Source: Limnomonas spitsbergensis
Taxonomy: Eukaryota; Chlorophyta; Chlorophyceae; Chlamydomonadales
Length of the DNA stretch: 64,000 nucleotides
Direction: 5' to 3'
NCBI GenBank assembly: GCA_037349105.1
Contig: JAYJMM010000102.1
Coordinates: forward strand, 1,922,001 to 1,986,000
Part shown: in pieces, positions 33,001 through 40,658 of the stretch
Layout of the letters: the number at the start of each line of letters is the position of its first letter
Numbering within the stretch: position 1 is the first letter of the stretch
Translations under genes and position numbers: made by a program
Notes under the pieces: generated by a model
Told to the model about the DNA's origin: nothing
Database searches by the model: none
Seen by the model: only the letters and a program-made list of their open reading frames with translations

Positions 33001-36000
33001 TACTGCGCACAAGTTGTGGCCCACTAAACACACATTTCGGGAGGGGGGGGCACCATCTACCCGTCAAGGCCCGCTCTGTTCAGAAACACCCATCAACTGA
33101 GTGAGATGAGCAGCCACGTTATCTGGTCCACAATCAAACACCTTATACCGGCTGCTACCTCTCCATCGAAGCTCCCTCCATCCAGACACACCCATCAGCT
33201 AAGTGAGATAAGCATCCACGCTATCTGGTCCACAAACGCACACCTTACTTGTGCCAGTCAGCCTTTGCCAATGCTCACCCAGTGCACTTCACACCTAGGC
33301 CAGACGCACCCACCAGCTGAAGGCGATGAGCAGTGATGTGATCCGGTCGACAAACAGGTCGTCCAGCACCAGCCCCGCAGCATGGAGCTCCGAAACCAGG
33401 CGGGACCACCAGAGCTCGTAGGAGGTGCAAAATGCACGCAGGCGCTTGTCATGGAGCGGATCGATGCAGGAGTGCTGTGATACAATGCGGTGGGAGAGGG
33501 GCGAGAAGGTGAGGGGGCGGGGGGGAGTTTCAGCCTGGCTGGGCGGGAGAAGGTCAGACGGTCGGGGCCGGAGTGCGTCCTGGTGACAGCACTGCAAGCG
33601 GGTGCAGATAACGCATACACACTCCATAGTAAGCACCTAGCAAATCTAAAACCTTACAATAAGCAATCCTCTGCCTGCACCTTTAAGACATGGTCCATAC
33701 CTTCCTGACGTGGCCTTCCATCTTCTTGACCAGGTCGTCGACCTCGCCCTCCTCGGCATCATCACGCTCCACATCCTCCTCGTATCCAGCAACCTAGGGA
33801 GAAGAGTTAAGGGTAAGGGTTAAGTTGTGTGGGTCCTGGCTGTACTCACGCTCCACCTCCTCCCAGCCAGCGACCTGGGTAGAAGCGTTAGGGGTGTAAG
33901 TACAGTATGGGGGATCCTGGGTTTACTCACGTTCCAATTACTCGTAGCCAGCGGCCTGTGGAAAAGCTTCCACCTCCAACCTGTAAGTTGCCTTGTCTCA
34001 AAGCCTCCTCGGAACCCCGAGGCTTGAATCATAAGGCTCTTAAAACTCTCCTCCTGGGTCAACCAGCCACCCAACATGCTGCTGTGAGGGTCATGGCTTG
34101 CGCCAGCTATCAATATGGGTTCAATCCCAGAGACCTTGTGCGGTGCCAGCAGGAGCCAACGCCTTTCCTGGCTAGCAGCCCATACCTTGTGAAGCATCGC
34201 TGCCCCTTCTTCTGCTTGCCAGCTCATGACCAAGCATGCAGCCATGCCCACTCCCATGCACGTGCCTATTCATGCAGCCATGCCCACTCCCATGCTAGTG
34301 CCTATTCATGCAGCCATGCCCACTCCCATGCACGTGCCTCATCATGCAGCCATGCCCACTCCCATGCACGTGCCTATTCATGCAGCCATGCCCACTCCCA
34401 TGCTAGTGCCTATTCATGCAGCCATGCCCACTCCCATGCACGTGCCTATTCATGCAGCCATGCCCACTCCCATGCTAGTGCCTAATCGTGCAGCCATGCC
34501 CACTCCCATGCTAGTGCCTCATCATGCAGCCATGCCCACTCCCATGCATGTGTCTATCCATGAGCCATGACCACTCCCATGCATGTGTCTATCCATGAGC
34601 CATGACCACTCCCATGCATGTGTCTATCCATGAGCCATGACCACTCCCATGCATGTGTCTATCCATGAGCCATGACCACTCCCATGCATGTGTCTATCCA
34701 TGAGCCATGACCACTCCCATGCACGTGTCTATCCATGAGCCATGACCACTCTGTTGTTTTTTGTTGGGTGCTTCAGTCGCATGTCAGATACAACCCGGCC
34801 TACGGACAGCAAGGCTTGGTGCAGGAAGCCCTGCAGCTTGGGCCAATGCCAGTGAGCCGCTCAAGGTTTGGTTCCCATCGGCCCACAAGCCGCTGCCCAG
34901 TAGCCAGCTACAAGTGGCAGGGTTTGCACTTAATGAACATGGGCTCATGCCCATACTTACCATCCAACTTAAGCTTTGGTTTGCTGTGCACTAAATGAAA
35001 GCGGGTCCACTCCGATACCAACCTTGGCAATGAGGGACATGGCCTTGGCGATGGATCAAGGGGTCAGGGTCAGTAACAGGCTGGGGATAAACTTTCAACC
35101 CTACCCATTCCCATGCCTACCTTTGCAATCAGGGACATGAACTTAGCAATGAGTTAGGGGTTAAGGGTCTCCAGTTGGGGTAAAACCCTGAACCCTATTC
35201 ATGCAGCCATGCCCACTCCCATACCTACCTTGGCAATCAGGAACAGGACCTTGGCAATGGGCATAGGGTTAAGGGTTCAGGTTAAACCCTGAAACCTAAG
35301 CTGAACCCTCAAATCAGCTCCGTGCCCACCCCCATGCCTACTTTGGCAACCAGGGACATGACCTTGGCGGTGGCAGCTGTCTTGTCCTCCTGATACTCAG
35401 CCAGCCACTCCTGCGAGATGTGGGGTGCAAAGGTCTTATGTGAATCCGAAGCGCTCAGCCTTGAAAAAAATATGTATGACTAAGTGCTTTACCGTGCTCT
35501 AAGCCTGGTGGGAACATAACGATCATGCCAGGAGCGCTCATGGCTTGGGGGTGGAGGGTGGAGGTTATTACCTGGGAGTCCGTTCGCTCCCCAGCCAGGT
35601 CAGGCAAGCGGCTGGTTTGAGGAGCCATCCTCAAACTTTCCCCGCTGAATCTTCTAGTATTGCACTTTGTTATGATGCCTGTTTGCCTCCTATATGTCTT
35701 TGACTAAAATTTCACTGTTTAGCTTATCTTTCTAAGTTTTCTACCAGTTTGCTGTCTGGACCCTTGGAATAGGGCTGTGGATGATTGTGTTTATCTTGTA
35801 ACAACAACCTCACAGTGCAAAGGCACAATATCAAGCAGTGACACCAATCACTCAAGGTGGTGTAATCTGGATTTCATGGTGGAAGTAAGTAGGGTATGCA
35901 TCGAGGCCTGGGATAAGACACAGATCTGGATCCGGATGCCATAATGACTGGATCATTAGTATAAATTATCTCACCTTCGCAGCTCTTGGGACAGCCTCAG

Positions 36001-37756
36001 GATGCTTTCCAAGAATATCTGTGGGGGCAGCAGAGGTCAGGGGATGGGCATTGGACAGACATCCCCTGGCTATGTCCCCTTATGCTGTCAACCCCAGACA
36101 CTGGACAGACATCTACAAGCAATGTGCCCTTATGCTATCAACGTCTATGACAATACCTAAGGATATATTTGGGGGCAGAGAAGTTCAGGAAGACAGACAT
36201 GCACAACCCTGGTAATTTCAAAATGCTTCAGCAATAATTCAGCTACCTCAAAGCTTTCCTAGAAAATCAATGGGGAAATATGAGGTCAGGACTCAGGAAG
36301 ACAGGTATTTCAAGTACTTGTGCCCGAATTGTTTCAACGCCTAGACTCTATGAATCCATGATCGACCCACACGAGCTTCAGGGCGCAAACTGAATCGAAG
36401 CAACTGCCCATCTGATCCAGAAGATTTGTATTTAAAGGGTGGCCCTCAGTTTTATTTTTTACGGCGTATGGCCCCTCACCAAAAAGCCATTTTTGAAATG
36501 GCCAGGCAGTTCAAAAGTGCGAAAGTTTGCTCTAAAACAGGATCCCCCCTCTGCCCCTCCAAGGACTAGCAGCCTGGATAGAGTATGGTGGAGCAACGAT
36601 CCTGATGGTCGCTACTGATTAGGAATATTGTGCGTGGGCAGTGCTTGTCTGGAATCTATTCGCAGGACCCCAGTGCCTTTTCTTAGGGTAGCAACAGAGC
36701 GCAAGCTGCCGACTAGACTATAAGGGATCCAATCCAAGGATCACTGACACGAAGAATGAAGCCTTGTAGTGTGGAGGGACCTGGGTGCGAGATAGGCAGG
36801 GGATGGCATAGGGGGGGGTAGGGAGGTCATGGACAAAATCTGGGCAGAGCCTGCGAGGGATCTGCTCAGGAATCGCTGCTCTGTTCCGTACACCATAATT
36901 CAAATCCAAGGAAACATGGAAGATCCACAGACTCTGAGGGGCTGGATTTCCCATTTTCGTGATTTGTTAAAATGGAATGCAAGGGTAGGAAAACATGTCG
37001 GTTTTTTTTCAGGCATCACAGCCCAGGTCTAGATGACCTTGACACACCTGTCTTAGATATCACAGCAGGAGCAGGCTGCTCCTCTTTTGTGCCCAATATA
37101 GCAGCACCCAAATGCTCAATTTGAAAAATAAGAAGTGCGAAACAATTTGGAAAATGCATCACCTTGGAATGCCTGTCCAGCACAGCAAAACACAATACCC
37201 TCCCACTTGGCTGCAAGGCAGTTGACAAATCTAAATTCACTACATTTTTGCAGCTATTTTCTATGTTTCTCCCGCAGCATTACCTATGAGAGATAGCCCA
37301 TGAAGGTCCTGCCCTGCGTCCACCTTGCCCCTTCTTGCTCTGGCCGCTGGCCTGCCTCTGCCCTGGTTGGGAACTGCCTTGGATGCCGCCGCCGGCTTAC
37401 TGACTGGATCCGCCTTGCTGACTGGATCGGCAGGCTTTGGCCTTGCCGCCTGGGAAGGAGATCGAAAGCCACCACGTAAGTTTTCACGAGGACTTTATTA
37501 TCAGCCTAAGTGGCAAGCAAACAGAAGTCCATGCCCACATGCCCCATGTGGGCTTCTGTCCCCTCTTCAGCCAGGCAGTACCTACCGTTGGGGATCGCCG
37601 TGTCTGCTTCACCTCAGCAGCTGCTATGCCCATGTCTTCATCTTCAGAGGAGGCATCCTCCTCTTCTTCAGAACTACTGCGGTGCGCAGAGTCGGGCGAT
37701 GGTGTGGCTTGCACGTTTCGCTTCAGTAGCACGCCAAGGCAGGCACTAGCATGCAT
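12140..37756 (-). CDS. SCC3: Cohesin subunit SCC3/STAG (28 exons, about 1,723 aa)
   Basis: SCC3 binds the SMC1-SMC3-kleisin ring and is needed for sister-chromatid cohesion in the nucleus. Exons, 5' to 3': 37756-37586, 37449-37284, 36018-35975, 35410-35342, 33793-33701, 33474-33314, 32835-32685, 31537-31428, 30638-30581, 30030-29965, 29408-29256, 28788-28627, 28297-28015, 27621-27492, 27065-26891, 26157-26050, 25442-25299, 24012-23786, 22735-22582, 21553-21293, 20327-20180, 19326-19160, 18905-18798, 17932-17818, 16733-16591, 15915-15814, 15023-14339, 12957-12140. Every phase joins and total length divides by three. Order: acidic N-terminus, AT-hook, STAG domain, helical repeats, long acidic C-tail ending PKRRRVRI. 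The start ATG is tentative; an upstream exon is possible. The donor of exon 16 (TCA|GTGG) is weak. Family assignment rests on collinear resemblance over many exons. Confidence 0.9.
14100..14215 (-). repeat. GCTACA dispersed element copy (partial)
   Basis: The minus strand reads AGCTACATCACCGCC, then a GGGCCTGGTGCAAGAAGCCC-like block and later a GGGTTTGGGGAA block, in family order. It lies in the last SCC3 intron. Confidence 0.6.
15110..15270 (-). repeat. GCTACA dispersed element copy
   Basis: The minus strand has GCTACGATTCAGCCACATCA, GGCCTACGGCCGGAAGGGC, GCAAGCCCTGCTGC and a CCAATCATGG..CCCATTGGCCCAG block. It lies in the SCC3 intron between the exons at 15.9 and 15.0 kb. Confidence 0.7.
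15549..15705. repeat. 18-nt minisatellite in SCC3 intron
   Basis: About eight to nine units of CCCCTCCTCTGCAACAGC, some with CTAC for CAAC. It is intronic on the minus strand. Confidence 0.85.
15985..16035 (-). repeat. Exon echo of SCC3 exon 26 (5' edge)
   Basis: The minus strand reads GACACCGATGCGGCACTGAG followed by CGGCATGCC, a degenerate copy of the Asp-Glu-Met-Asp-Ala-Ala-Leu-Val-Gly-Met-Pro segment of exon 15915-15814. It lies about 100 bp upstream of the real exon in the transcript direction. The reading frame is broken. Confidence 0.7.
16790..16985 (-). repeat. Two exon echoes of SCC3 exon 25 (5' edge)
   Basis: Two tandem copies, about 120 bp apart, of the beginning of exon 16733-16591 with its acceptor-side intron. 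On the minus strand each reads AAAGGCCAC-like or AAGGGCAC, GCTTG.ACCAC, GAGCTCATGCGCATG-like, ATCAATGTC-like and a terminal TCCTGACATAAGCC. In the copies the His-Arg-Gln-Glu-Leu-Met-Arg-Met stretch is recognisable but later interrupted. Confidence 0.8.
17255..17480 (+). repeat. GCTACA core tandem array
   Basis: Four to five units of about 45-60 bp, each containing GAGCTACAATTCAGCTACAT and CATCATGGCAGCTGTT-like sequence. It is a tandem expansion of the core of the dispersed element found elsewhere in the window, within an SCC3 intron. Confidence 0.8.
17998..18375 (-). repeat. Array of exon echoes of SCC3 exon 24 (5' edge)
   Basis: About four degenerate tandem copies of the acceptor edge of exon 17932-17818. 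On the plus strand each carries a GGAGCAAC..CC, CGTATGCCAGCTGTACTCAA-like block and AGCAACAGGGTGGGGCAGG-like intron sequence. The copies become less similar with distance from the exon. Confidence 0.8.
21005..21290. repeat. 48-nt tandem repeat in SCC3 intron
   Basis: Units of about 48 nt built from CAGCTTCCTGTCAGCTACCC and TTTCC.GGCAGCTCCTATA, at least five in a row, immediately downstream (transcript sense) of SCC3 exon 21553-21293. Confidence 0.8.
22440..22500 (-). repeat. Exon echo of SCC3 exon 19 (3' edge)
   Basis: The minus strand reads GGTCCTCATAGGGATGCATG..GGTGCTGATGTGGACCATGAT, a copy of the last 50 or so bases of exon 22735-22582 (Ala-Met-His-Thr-Leu-Leu-Met-Trp-Thr-Met-Ile), without a matching AAAG|GTA donor. 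Confidence 0.8.
22800..22975 (-). repeat. Two exon echoes of SCC3 exon 19 (5' edge)
   Basis: Two tandem copies, with a period of about 110 bp, of the acceptor edge of exon 22735-22582. They include the GGCAG|GGGCGCTCGCTCCATG type acceptor and the Arg-Ser-Met-Ser-Ser-Gln-Thr coding start, then diverge into intron sequence (CTCTTCTCC..TGTCC). This exon is echoed on both sides. Confidence 0.85.
23075..23165 (-). repeat. Exon echo of SCC3 exon 18 (3' edge)
   Basis: The minus strand encodes Leu-Tyr-Arg-Leu-Arg-Cys-Ser-Leu-Thr-Arg-Ile-Ser-Ala-Leu-Leu, nearly the end of exon 24012-23786. The copy and the true exon are separated by the organelle-like insertion at 23238-23626, so the insertion landed between them. 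Confidence 0.85.
23238..23320. repeat. Long near-perfect palindrome
   Basis: Arms 23238-23276 and 23282-23320 (39 nt each, about two mismatches) flank a 5-nt loop. The sequence is much AT-richer than the surrounding introns. Palindromes of this kind are abundant in organelle genomes of some chlamydomonadalean algae. It abuts the inverted repeat that brackets the reverse transcriptase fragment. Confidence 0.95.
23321..23626. mobile_element. Organelle-like insertion bounded by 43-bp inverted repeats
   Basis: Arms 23321-23363 and 23584-23626 are perfect 43-nt reverse complements (AATATTTCGAAGTCCGG...GCGCTTTG). Between them lies a piece of group II intron reverse transcriptase. Together with the palindrome at 23238-23320 this forms an AT-rich island of roughly 390-410 bp inside a GC-rich nuclear intron. 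A transferred organelle DNA fragment is the simplest reading; a group II intron fragment from bacteria is an alternative. Confidence 0.8.
23375..23586 (+). pseudogene. Group II intron reverse transcriptase/maturase fragment
   Basis: About 70 codons in one open frame, on the strand opposite the host gene. It contains LEPEWEAKFEPNSYGFRLGR, the landmark region before the RT palm in LtrA-type group II intron proteins, then a CRDAI helix and YVIDADIAKCFDVIDHNALL, the RT motif with the first catalytic aspartate. The fragment lacks the YADD motif, the maturase domain and any endonuclease domain, so it cannot be active. Family identity is clear from the motifs; the source compartment is inferred. Confidence 0.88.
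24130..24325. repeat. About 40-nt minisatellite in SCC3 intron
   Basis: Four to five units of GGAGGTGTGGACATGTATGA followed by AGGGGGTAAACA or a variant. Confidence 0.8.
25962..26010 (-). repeat. Exon echo of SCC3 exon 16 (3' edge)
   Basis: About 85 bp from the true exon end (26050). The minus strand carries GGCCAAACATCAGGCAGAAG followed by CGTCAGTGG, copying GCTAAACATCAGGCGGAGGC and the TCA|GTGG donor. Flanking CTCCCTCCGCAC is shared too. The copy retains the splice site but not the upstream frame. Confidence 0.8.
26278..26346. repeat. 9-nt tandem repeat
   Basis: Seven or more units of TCCTCTAAG or CCCTCTAAG within an SCC3 intron. Confidence 0.9.
26380..26885 (-). repeat. Array of about four exon echoes of SCC3 exon 15 (3' edge)
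   Basis: Tandem copies, period about 125 bp, of the last half of exon 27065-26891 and its donor. Each has, on the minus strand, a GTGGC.AGGGTGGC.GACGC-like stretch (Val-Ala-Arg-Val-Ala-Asp-Ala-Gly), an AAGCAGGCTCGACAG-like end and GTGAGCGCGGC-like intron start. Identity falls with distance from the exon. The donor nearest the true exon is best preserved. Confidence 0.88.
27645..27800. repeat. GCATGGGGA-type minisatellite
   Basis: Irregular units of about 17-20 nt such as TGCATGGGGAGGATGCAT and TGCATGGGGAAGT, in the SCC3 intron between the exons at 28.0 and 27.6 kb. Confidence 0.75.
28800..29050 (-). repeat. G-tract array with exon echoes of SCC3 exon 12 (5' edge)
   Basis: Four degenerate copies of the acceptor edge of exon 28788-28627 (plus-strand AAGCAGGCCGAGCTGCGGTA) at about 28845, 28907, 28970 and 29025. 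Two long G runs (around 28815 and 28885) separate them. The copies keep the CAGCT acceptor region and a few coding bases. Confidence 0.8.
29160..29192 (-). repeat. Exon echo of SCC3 exon 11 (3' edge)
   Basis: Plus-strand CCGCTGCCACGGCCACCCAG followed by TCATCCAC repeats the sequence at 29256-29285 that ends exon 29408-29256, including the GCG|GTAAGG donor. The spacing is about 94 bp. Confidence 0.85.
30757..30990 (-). repeat. Two exon echoes of SCC3 exon 9 (5' edge)
   Basis: Copies near 30757-30820 and 30858-30990 repeat the plus-strand order GCGTACCTCC, ATGGAGTCCCTGCCA, CACAGACAGGCCGGGATTC of exon 30638-30581 and its upstream intron. Substitutions disrupt coding and acceptor sequence. Confidence 0.75.
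31600..31655 (-). repeat. Exon echo of SCC3 exon 8 (5' edge)
   Basis: Plus-strand GGTGCTGCTGATCCAATTGG, CGCTTAAGGCCGTTCACCAG and AGACTGAGCA mirror the true exon edge (GGTGCTGCTGATCCAGCTGT ... CACCAGAGACTATGCA). The copy is frame-shifted by small indels. Confidence 0.85.
31862..32075. repeat. About 62-nt AT-rich tandem repeat
   Basis: Three units with AATCACCCTGAATTACTCAC, ATGATCCTATCACCATCA and a T-rich/AATTAATCA block, in the SCC3 intron after exon 7. Confidence 0.85.
32540..32645 (-). repeat. Exon echo of SCC3 exon 7 (3' half)
   Basis: This copy still encodes about 31 residues (WVEAQLVLSRDLAQTQFQ and onward) closely matching the exon at 32835-32685 (WVEVQRVLSLDLAQTQFQ). It lies 40 bp downstream of the real donor. 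Its own donor is altered (AACAATTT|GTAAGC instead of AACAAG|GTGAGC), which would shift phase to 2 while the next exon needs phase 0, so inclusion would break the frame. It is the best preserved echo in the gene. Confidence 0.85.
32685..33474 (-). other. SCC3: SCC3 STAG-domain exons (exons 6-7)
   Basis: Exon 33474-33314 encodes residues about 182-234, including a Phe-Cys..Trp-Trp..Leu-Val core and ending LLIAFS. Exon 32835-32685 completes a split Cys codon (TG|C) and continues SPVHQFRLAGTLTASHL, then a long charged helix with QTQFQADAEAKKK. The order (Phe-Cys..Trp, then 'Ile-Ala-Phe-Ser-Cys-Ser-Pro..Phe-Arg' and a Gln/Lys-rich helix) is the STAG-domain signature of SCC3, SA and STAG proteins. 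The split codon joining two conserved halves is strong evidence for the splice model. Confidence 0.88.
34210..34745 (+). repeat. Two-phase minisatellite (36-nt then 35-nt units)
   Basis: From about 34215 to 34555, 36-nt units GCAGCCATGCCCACTCCCAT + GCACGTGCCTATTCAT (with GCTAGTG variants). From 34557 to 34745, five to six nearly identical 35-nt units CCATGAGCCATGACCACTCC + CATGCATGTGTCTAT. It lies within the SCC3 intron between exons 4 and 5. Confidence 0.92.
34765..34935 (+). repeat. GCTACA dispersed element copy (diverged)
   Basis: Reads GTCGCATGTCAGATACAACC, CGGCCTACGGACAGCAAGGC, TTGGTGCAGGAAGCCCTGC, AAGGTTTGGTTCCCATCGGC and CAGCTACAAGTGGCAGGGT, in family order. Confidence 0.75.
35015..35265 (-). 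repeat. Three exon echoes of SCC3 exon 4 (3' edge)
   Basis: Copies at about 35020, 35120 and 35230 repeat plus-strand ACTTTGGCAACCAGGGACAT + GACCTTGGC as ACCTTGGCAATGAGGGACAT, CCTTTGCAATCAGGGACATG and ACCTTGGCAATCAGGAACAG. The period is about 105 bp. On the minus strand these are the Ala-Lys-Val-Met-Ser-Leu-Val-Ala-Lys end of exon 35410-35342 with its GTAGGCATGGG donor region. Confidence 0.88.
37284..37756 (-). other. SCC3: SCC3 N-terminal exons with AT-hook
   Basis: Exon 1 (57 codons) starts MHASACLGVLLKRNV and carries Ser/Glu-rich acidic runs (SSSEEEEDASSEDED). Exon 2 has Lys/Pro/Ala-rich sequence and a GRGRP AT-hook core at about residues 87-91 followed by ARARRGK, a likely DNA-contact and nuclear-import segment. 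The start is chosen as the first ATG in the exon; no upstream in-frame stop was verified, so an additional 5' exon cannot be excluded. Confidence 0.7.
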
Positions 37757-40194
37757 CCGCGCATGCCTTGCATGTGCAATGATTAAGACTGGGGCAATTC
37801 ATTTATGGCATCTAGAATAATGCATGGATTCTCCAATGAATTATGCATGATTTGAGGGGAATTGTTGACATGGAGTTTCCTCGAGGATGCCCGGCGCTAC
37901 TCTTGGGCAACATGAGCCAGACACTGCGCGTATCTATTTAGCATCATGTTGTCTCACTCGCTGTTGTCCTTCATGCTCTTCACGCTTTGTTGCTGAAGCC
38001 GCGTCGAGTGGCGCGACGTGCGCTCCATTTGAAATTTTCAAATGTGAAGAGGGGTCGCTTTTGTTCGAGTCAGAGATGAATCAGTCAGTGCCGAAAGTCT
38101 TAGCGTTCCTCTGAAGAATTATTAGGTTCGACCATTGTGGATTCCGAGTTTCTCGGAATACAGGGCTTGCCTCCTTGCTCGGCCGGCATGCGGCATGAAG
38201 GATCTGTAAATGGTCGATTTTCGCCTCTCTCCAGCTTGCAATTAGCATACAATTATGTGGGAGGCTACTCCTCATTCACTCAGATATTCCTCAAGATTGT
38301 CGAGGTAGGTAGCATTGGCGGTTGAGTCGCAGATACTGAGGTACCTGCTTGACTGCTTCCCTTATCTTACTGGTACCTTACCGGCCCAAAATAGAGGCAT
38401 GCCGAGGTTTTCAATGCTTTTATGGATCCCTGTTAAGTCAGCCCCACTTCAGAAAGAAGGTGTGATACACTCATACACTGCCTGGCCATGCTGTCATGAC
38501 GTATGACTGAACTCCACTCATTCAATGGAGCAGTGGACGCAAGTCCCACGAGGCCGATGGGGGTGGCGGAGGCTTGCTGTCCTGCTTAATGATATGCAAG
38601 GCTCACCTGGTAAGATGACTGCCCGAGTGCATCATCTGTTCAAAGTGGATGAGGTATTTGGTGGCATTGACACACATGGGAGGAGTGGACAGCGGGTTAT
38701 TGACATAACACCTCTGGGCCCTGCTCAAGAAGGCTCGGCCACGCGTGCGCCCAACTGTCTGGTCGGAAGAATAGGACACTAAAAGCGGGTGACGACTGAG
38801 TGGTGGAAATGTGGATGACAGGGTGTGTGCATGGGTCTGTGAGAAGTGAGACCATGGCGCTGGTATGGTTGTTCTACCGTGGTGGCCAGCTGGCCAATAT
38901 AAGAGGTCGGTCAGACTGCATAACGATTGAGGTTGCGTTTGACATTCATAATCGAAAATAGCCTTTCAGAAGATACGGGCGCAGTTGATTCCATTTAAAC
39001 ATGACAATATTGTATCCAAACGTCACCCCCCCCCCCACGCCCCTTGCGTTTCGCGTCTGCGTTTGCGTTTGCACTCCCAAACGCAACCTCAAACGCAACG
39101 CAGTCTGACCGACCCCTAACGGTCAAGTGATTCACAGGTGGTGTCATCGTGTTTGTGGGTGGGTGTCCACTTCTCATCCCCAGATCTCACCTGAGGCAGC
39201 CCATGTGGGGCATGTGGATGGGGGCCAGAGGTTAAGAAAGACATGAGGAGGTCTTCCTTTCCTTTCAGACCTCTTGTTTGTCCGTTACCGGTAGCTTTCT
39301 TTATCCTTCCCCTTGTTTTTCTGCCCCTCCTCCCTTTCTTAGGTCTGTCCTCTTCCGACCAGACAGCTGGGCACTTCTATTTTCAGGAAGGCCCAGAGAT
39401 GAAGCTTCATCGAATTGGAATAATGCCGCGGATCCACATCGTTGACCTCGCTTGTCCCTTAGAAAAGGCCGTTGTGCTTGCCTTCCCCGTTCACGCCCCA
39501 ACCAACTAACCTTCTTATTTATGCTGACTGGCACCTACTGCATTCCAGTCCCCCACTCCCCCTACCACACACAGCCCCTACCCCTACCTTCGTCTTTCTG
39601 CCGAATCTACCTCCTACCTTTCCTCCAGCAGCTCCCCATCGCTCCTTCACCTTCATTTACCGCGTCATTTCGATGTCCTCCAACAATCCTCTATTCCTCT
39701 CTGACTTCTTCCACATGTCCTTGGCACCTCCAATTCCCCCTGTTTTCCTCTTAAGCCCATATTGAATTCCCTCCACACCCATTAACCTGTTTTAGTCCCT
39801 GGTTCAGTACCGTAGTCCACACTCTTCTCCTTTCCTTGCATGTCCATTCTGTAACCTGTGTCGATTCCCTTACTTAGAACCTTTGCCTCCCTGAAACATA
39901 ACCCTGTCATCTATTTTCCCTGTTTACTACCTGCTCCAGTCATCCCTGTTGATCCCTACCCCATGGGTCCCATGGGCCCATGGCATGTACGTACCTGAAG
40001 GTGTACGTCAGGAATCCATGCCATGCTTCATCAAAGTCAGATTTGTTTGCTTGAAACCGTCGGCGTGAGTAGTTTTTTCTTACAAGCATAAAGAACGTTC
40101 AACGGAACGGAAAGTGTTGCTCGTGCGTTCTTTGGCAGTTGAGCCTGAGGACAGTTTGGACCTGGACGGTAATTAATGCGAATCGCACTGGCGC
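37757..40194. other. Intergenic between SCC3 and the RRM-like gene
   Basis: Holds the SCC3 5' flank, a copy of the 60-bp element (38699-38760), CT-rich sequence (about 39250-39960) and no recognisable exon on either strand. Unlinked short open frames here have no domain-like features. Confidence 0.5.
38699..38760 (+). repeat. 60-bp dispersed element copy
   Basis: TGACATAACACCTCTGGGCC, CTGCTCAAGAAGGCTCGGCC, then ACGCGTGCGCCCAACTGTCT. Same order as the copy at 2070. Confidence 0.85.
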
Positions 40195-40599
40195 ATGACA
40201 TGCCAGCTTCACGTCTCCGGCTTCGATGCTGACCTTCTACAACGTGATGATGATGGTGTCGAAGAGTCGCTGGCCCTGCTCGGTAGCCTGAAGGAGGGGG
40301 ATGGCGGGTGGTGTGGGCCTGGCACGACCACGATCAAGCGGGGAGGCGTCAAGTGCTACGCGTTCGTCTGTTTCTATTTCGCAGAGGCGGCTGCCGAGGC
40401 TGCTGAGAAGCTGAACGCCCTCGGAGGTTCTCTCCGGGCCGAAGCCGTGAAGGACCGCGGGCGGCAACAAGCTGCTTCGAAGCCCGGGGACGGCTACGAA
40501 CACGACCTACGAATGCGGAAGAAGCGACTGCCGAGTGTCTTGAAGCACCCGGTCAATCTCACACGCGGCTGTACGCAAGACCAGAACGGCAAGAAATAG
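40195..40599 (+). CDS. Small RRM-like protein (134 aa, single exon)
   Basis: An intronless frame from ATG to TAG. Residues 5-10 (LHVSGF) fit the RNP2 strand and residues 53-60 (KCYAFVCF) the RNP1 strand of an RNA recognition motif, with an Ala-rich helix (AEAAAEAAEKLNALGG) after it, as in the second RRM helix. The loop between is long and Gly-rich. A basic tail ends QNGKK. One RRM of this size would bind single-stranded RNA. The codon choice is GC-rich as in the other genes here, and a TGTAA signal follows 54 nt after the stop. It could also be a processed gene copy or chance frame; the motif match is moderate. Confidence 0.55.
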   Translation: MTCQLHVSGFDADLLQRDDDGVEESLALLGSLKEGDGGWCGPGTTTIKRGGVKCYAFVCFYFAEAAAEAAEKLNALGGSLRAEAVKDRGRQQAASKPGDGYEHDLRMRKKRLPSVLKHPVNLTRGCTQDQNGKK

Positions 40600-40653
40600 G
40601 CGCATCGTCCCACAGTGGGGGAGGCGGCCGAGCAGCAGCCAGCAGCCGACCCA

Positions 40654-40658
40654 TGTAA
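40654..40658 (+). terminator. Candidate polyadenylation signal TGTAA
   Basis: TGTAA, the usual poly(A) signal of chlorophyte algae, lies 54 nt after the stop of the RRM-like gene. Confidence 0.4.

Noticed and set aside
34226..34570. Frame of PIHAAMPTPM-type repeats
   Set aside because: Translation of a 36-nt minisatellite inside an SCC3 intron.
34210..34745. CRISPR-like array
   Set aside because: Units are contiguous without unique spacers, and the setting is a eukaryotic intron.
39240..39770. Plus-strand Pro/Ser/Phe-rich frames in a CT-rich stretch
   Set aside because: Low-complexity pyrimidine tract without splice or domain evidence.
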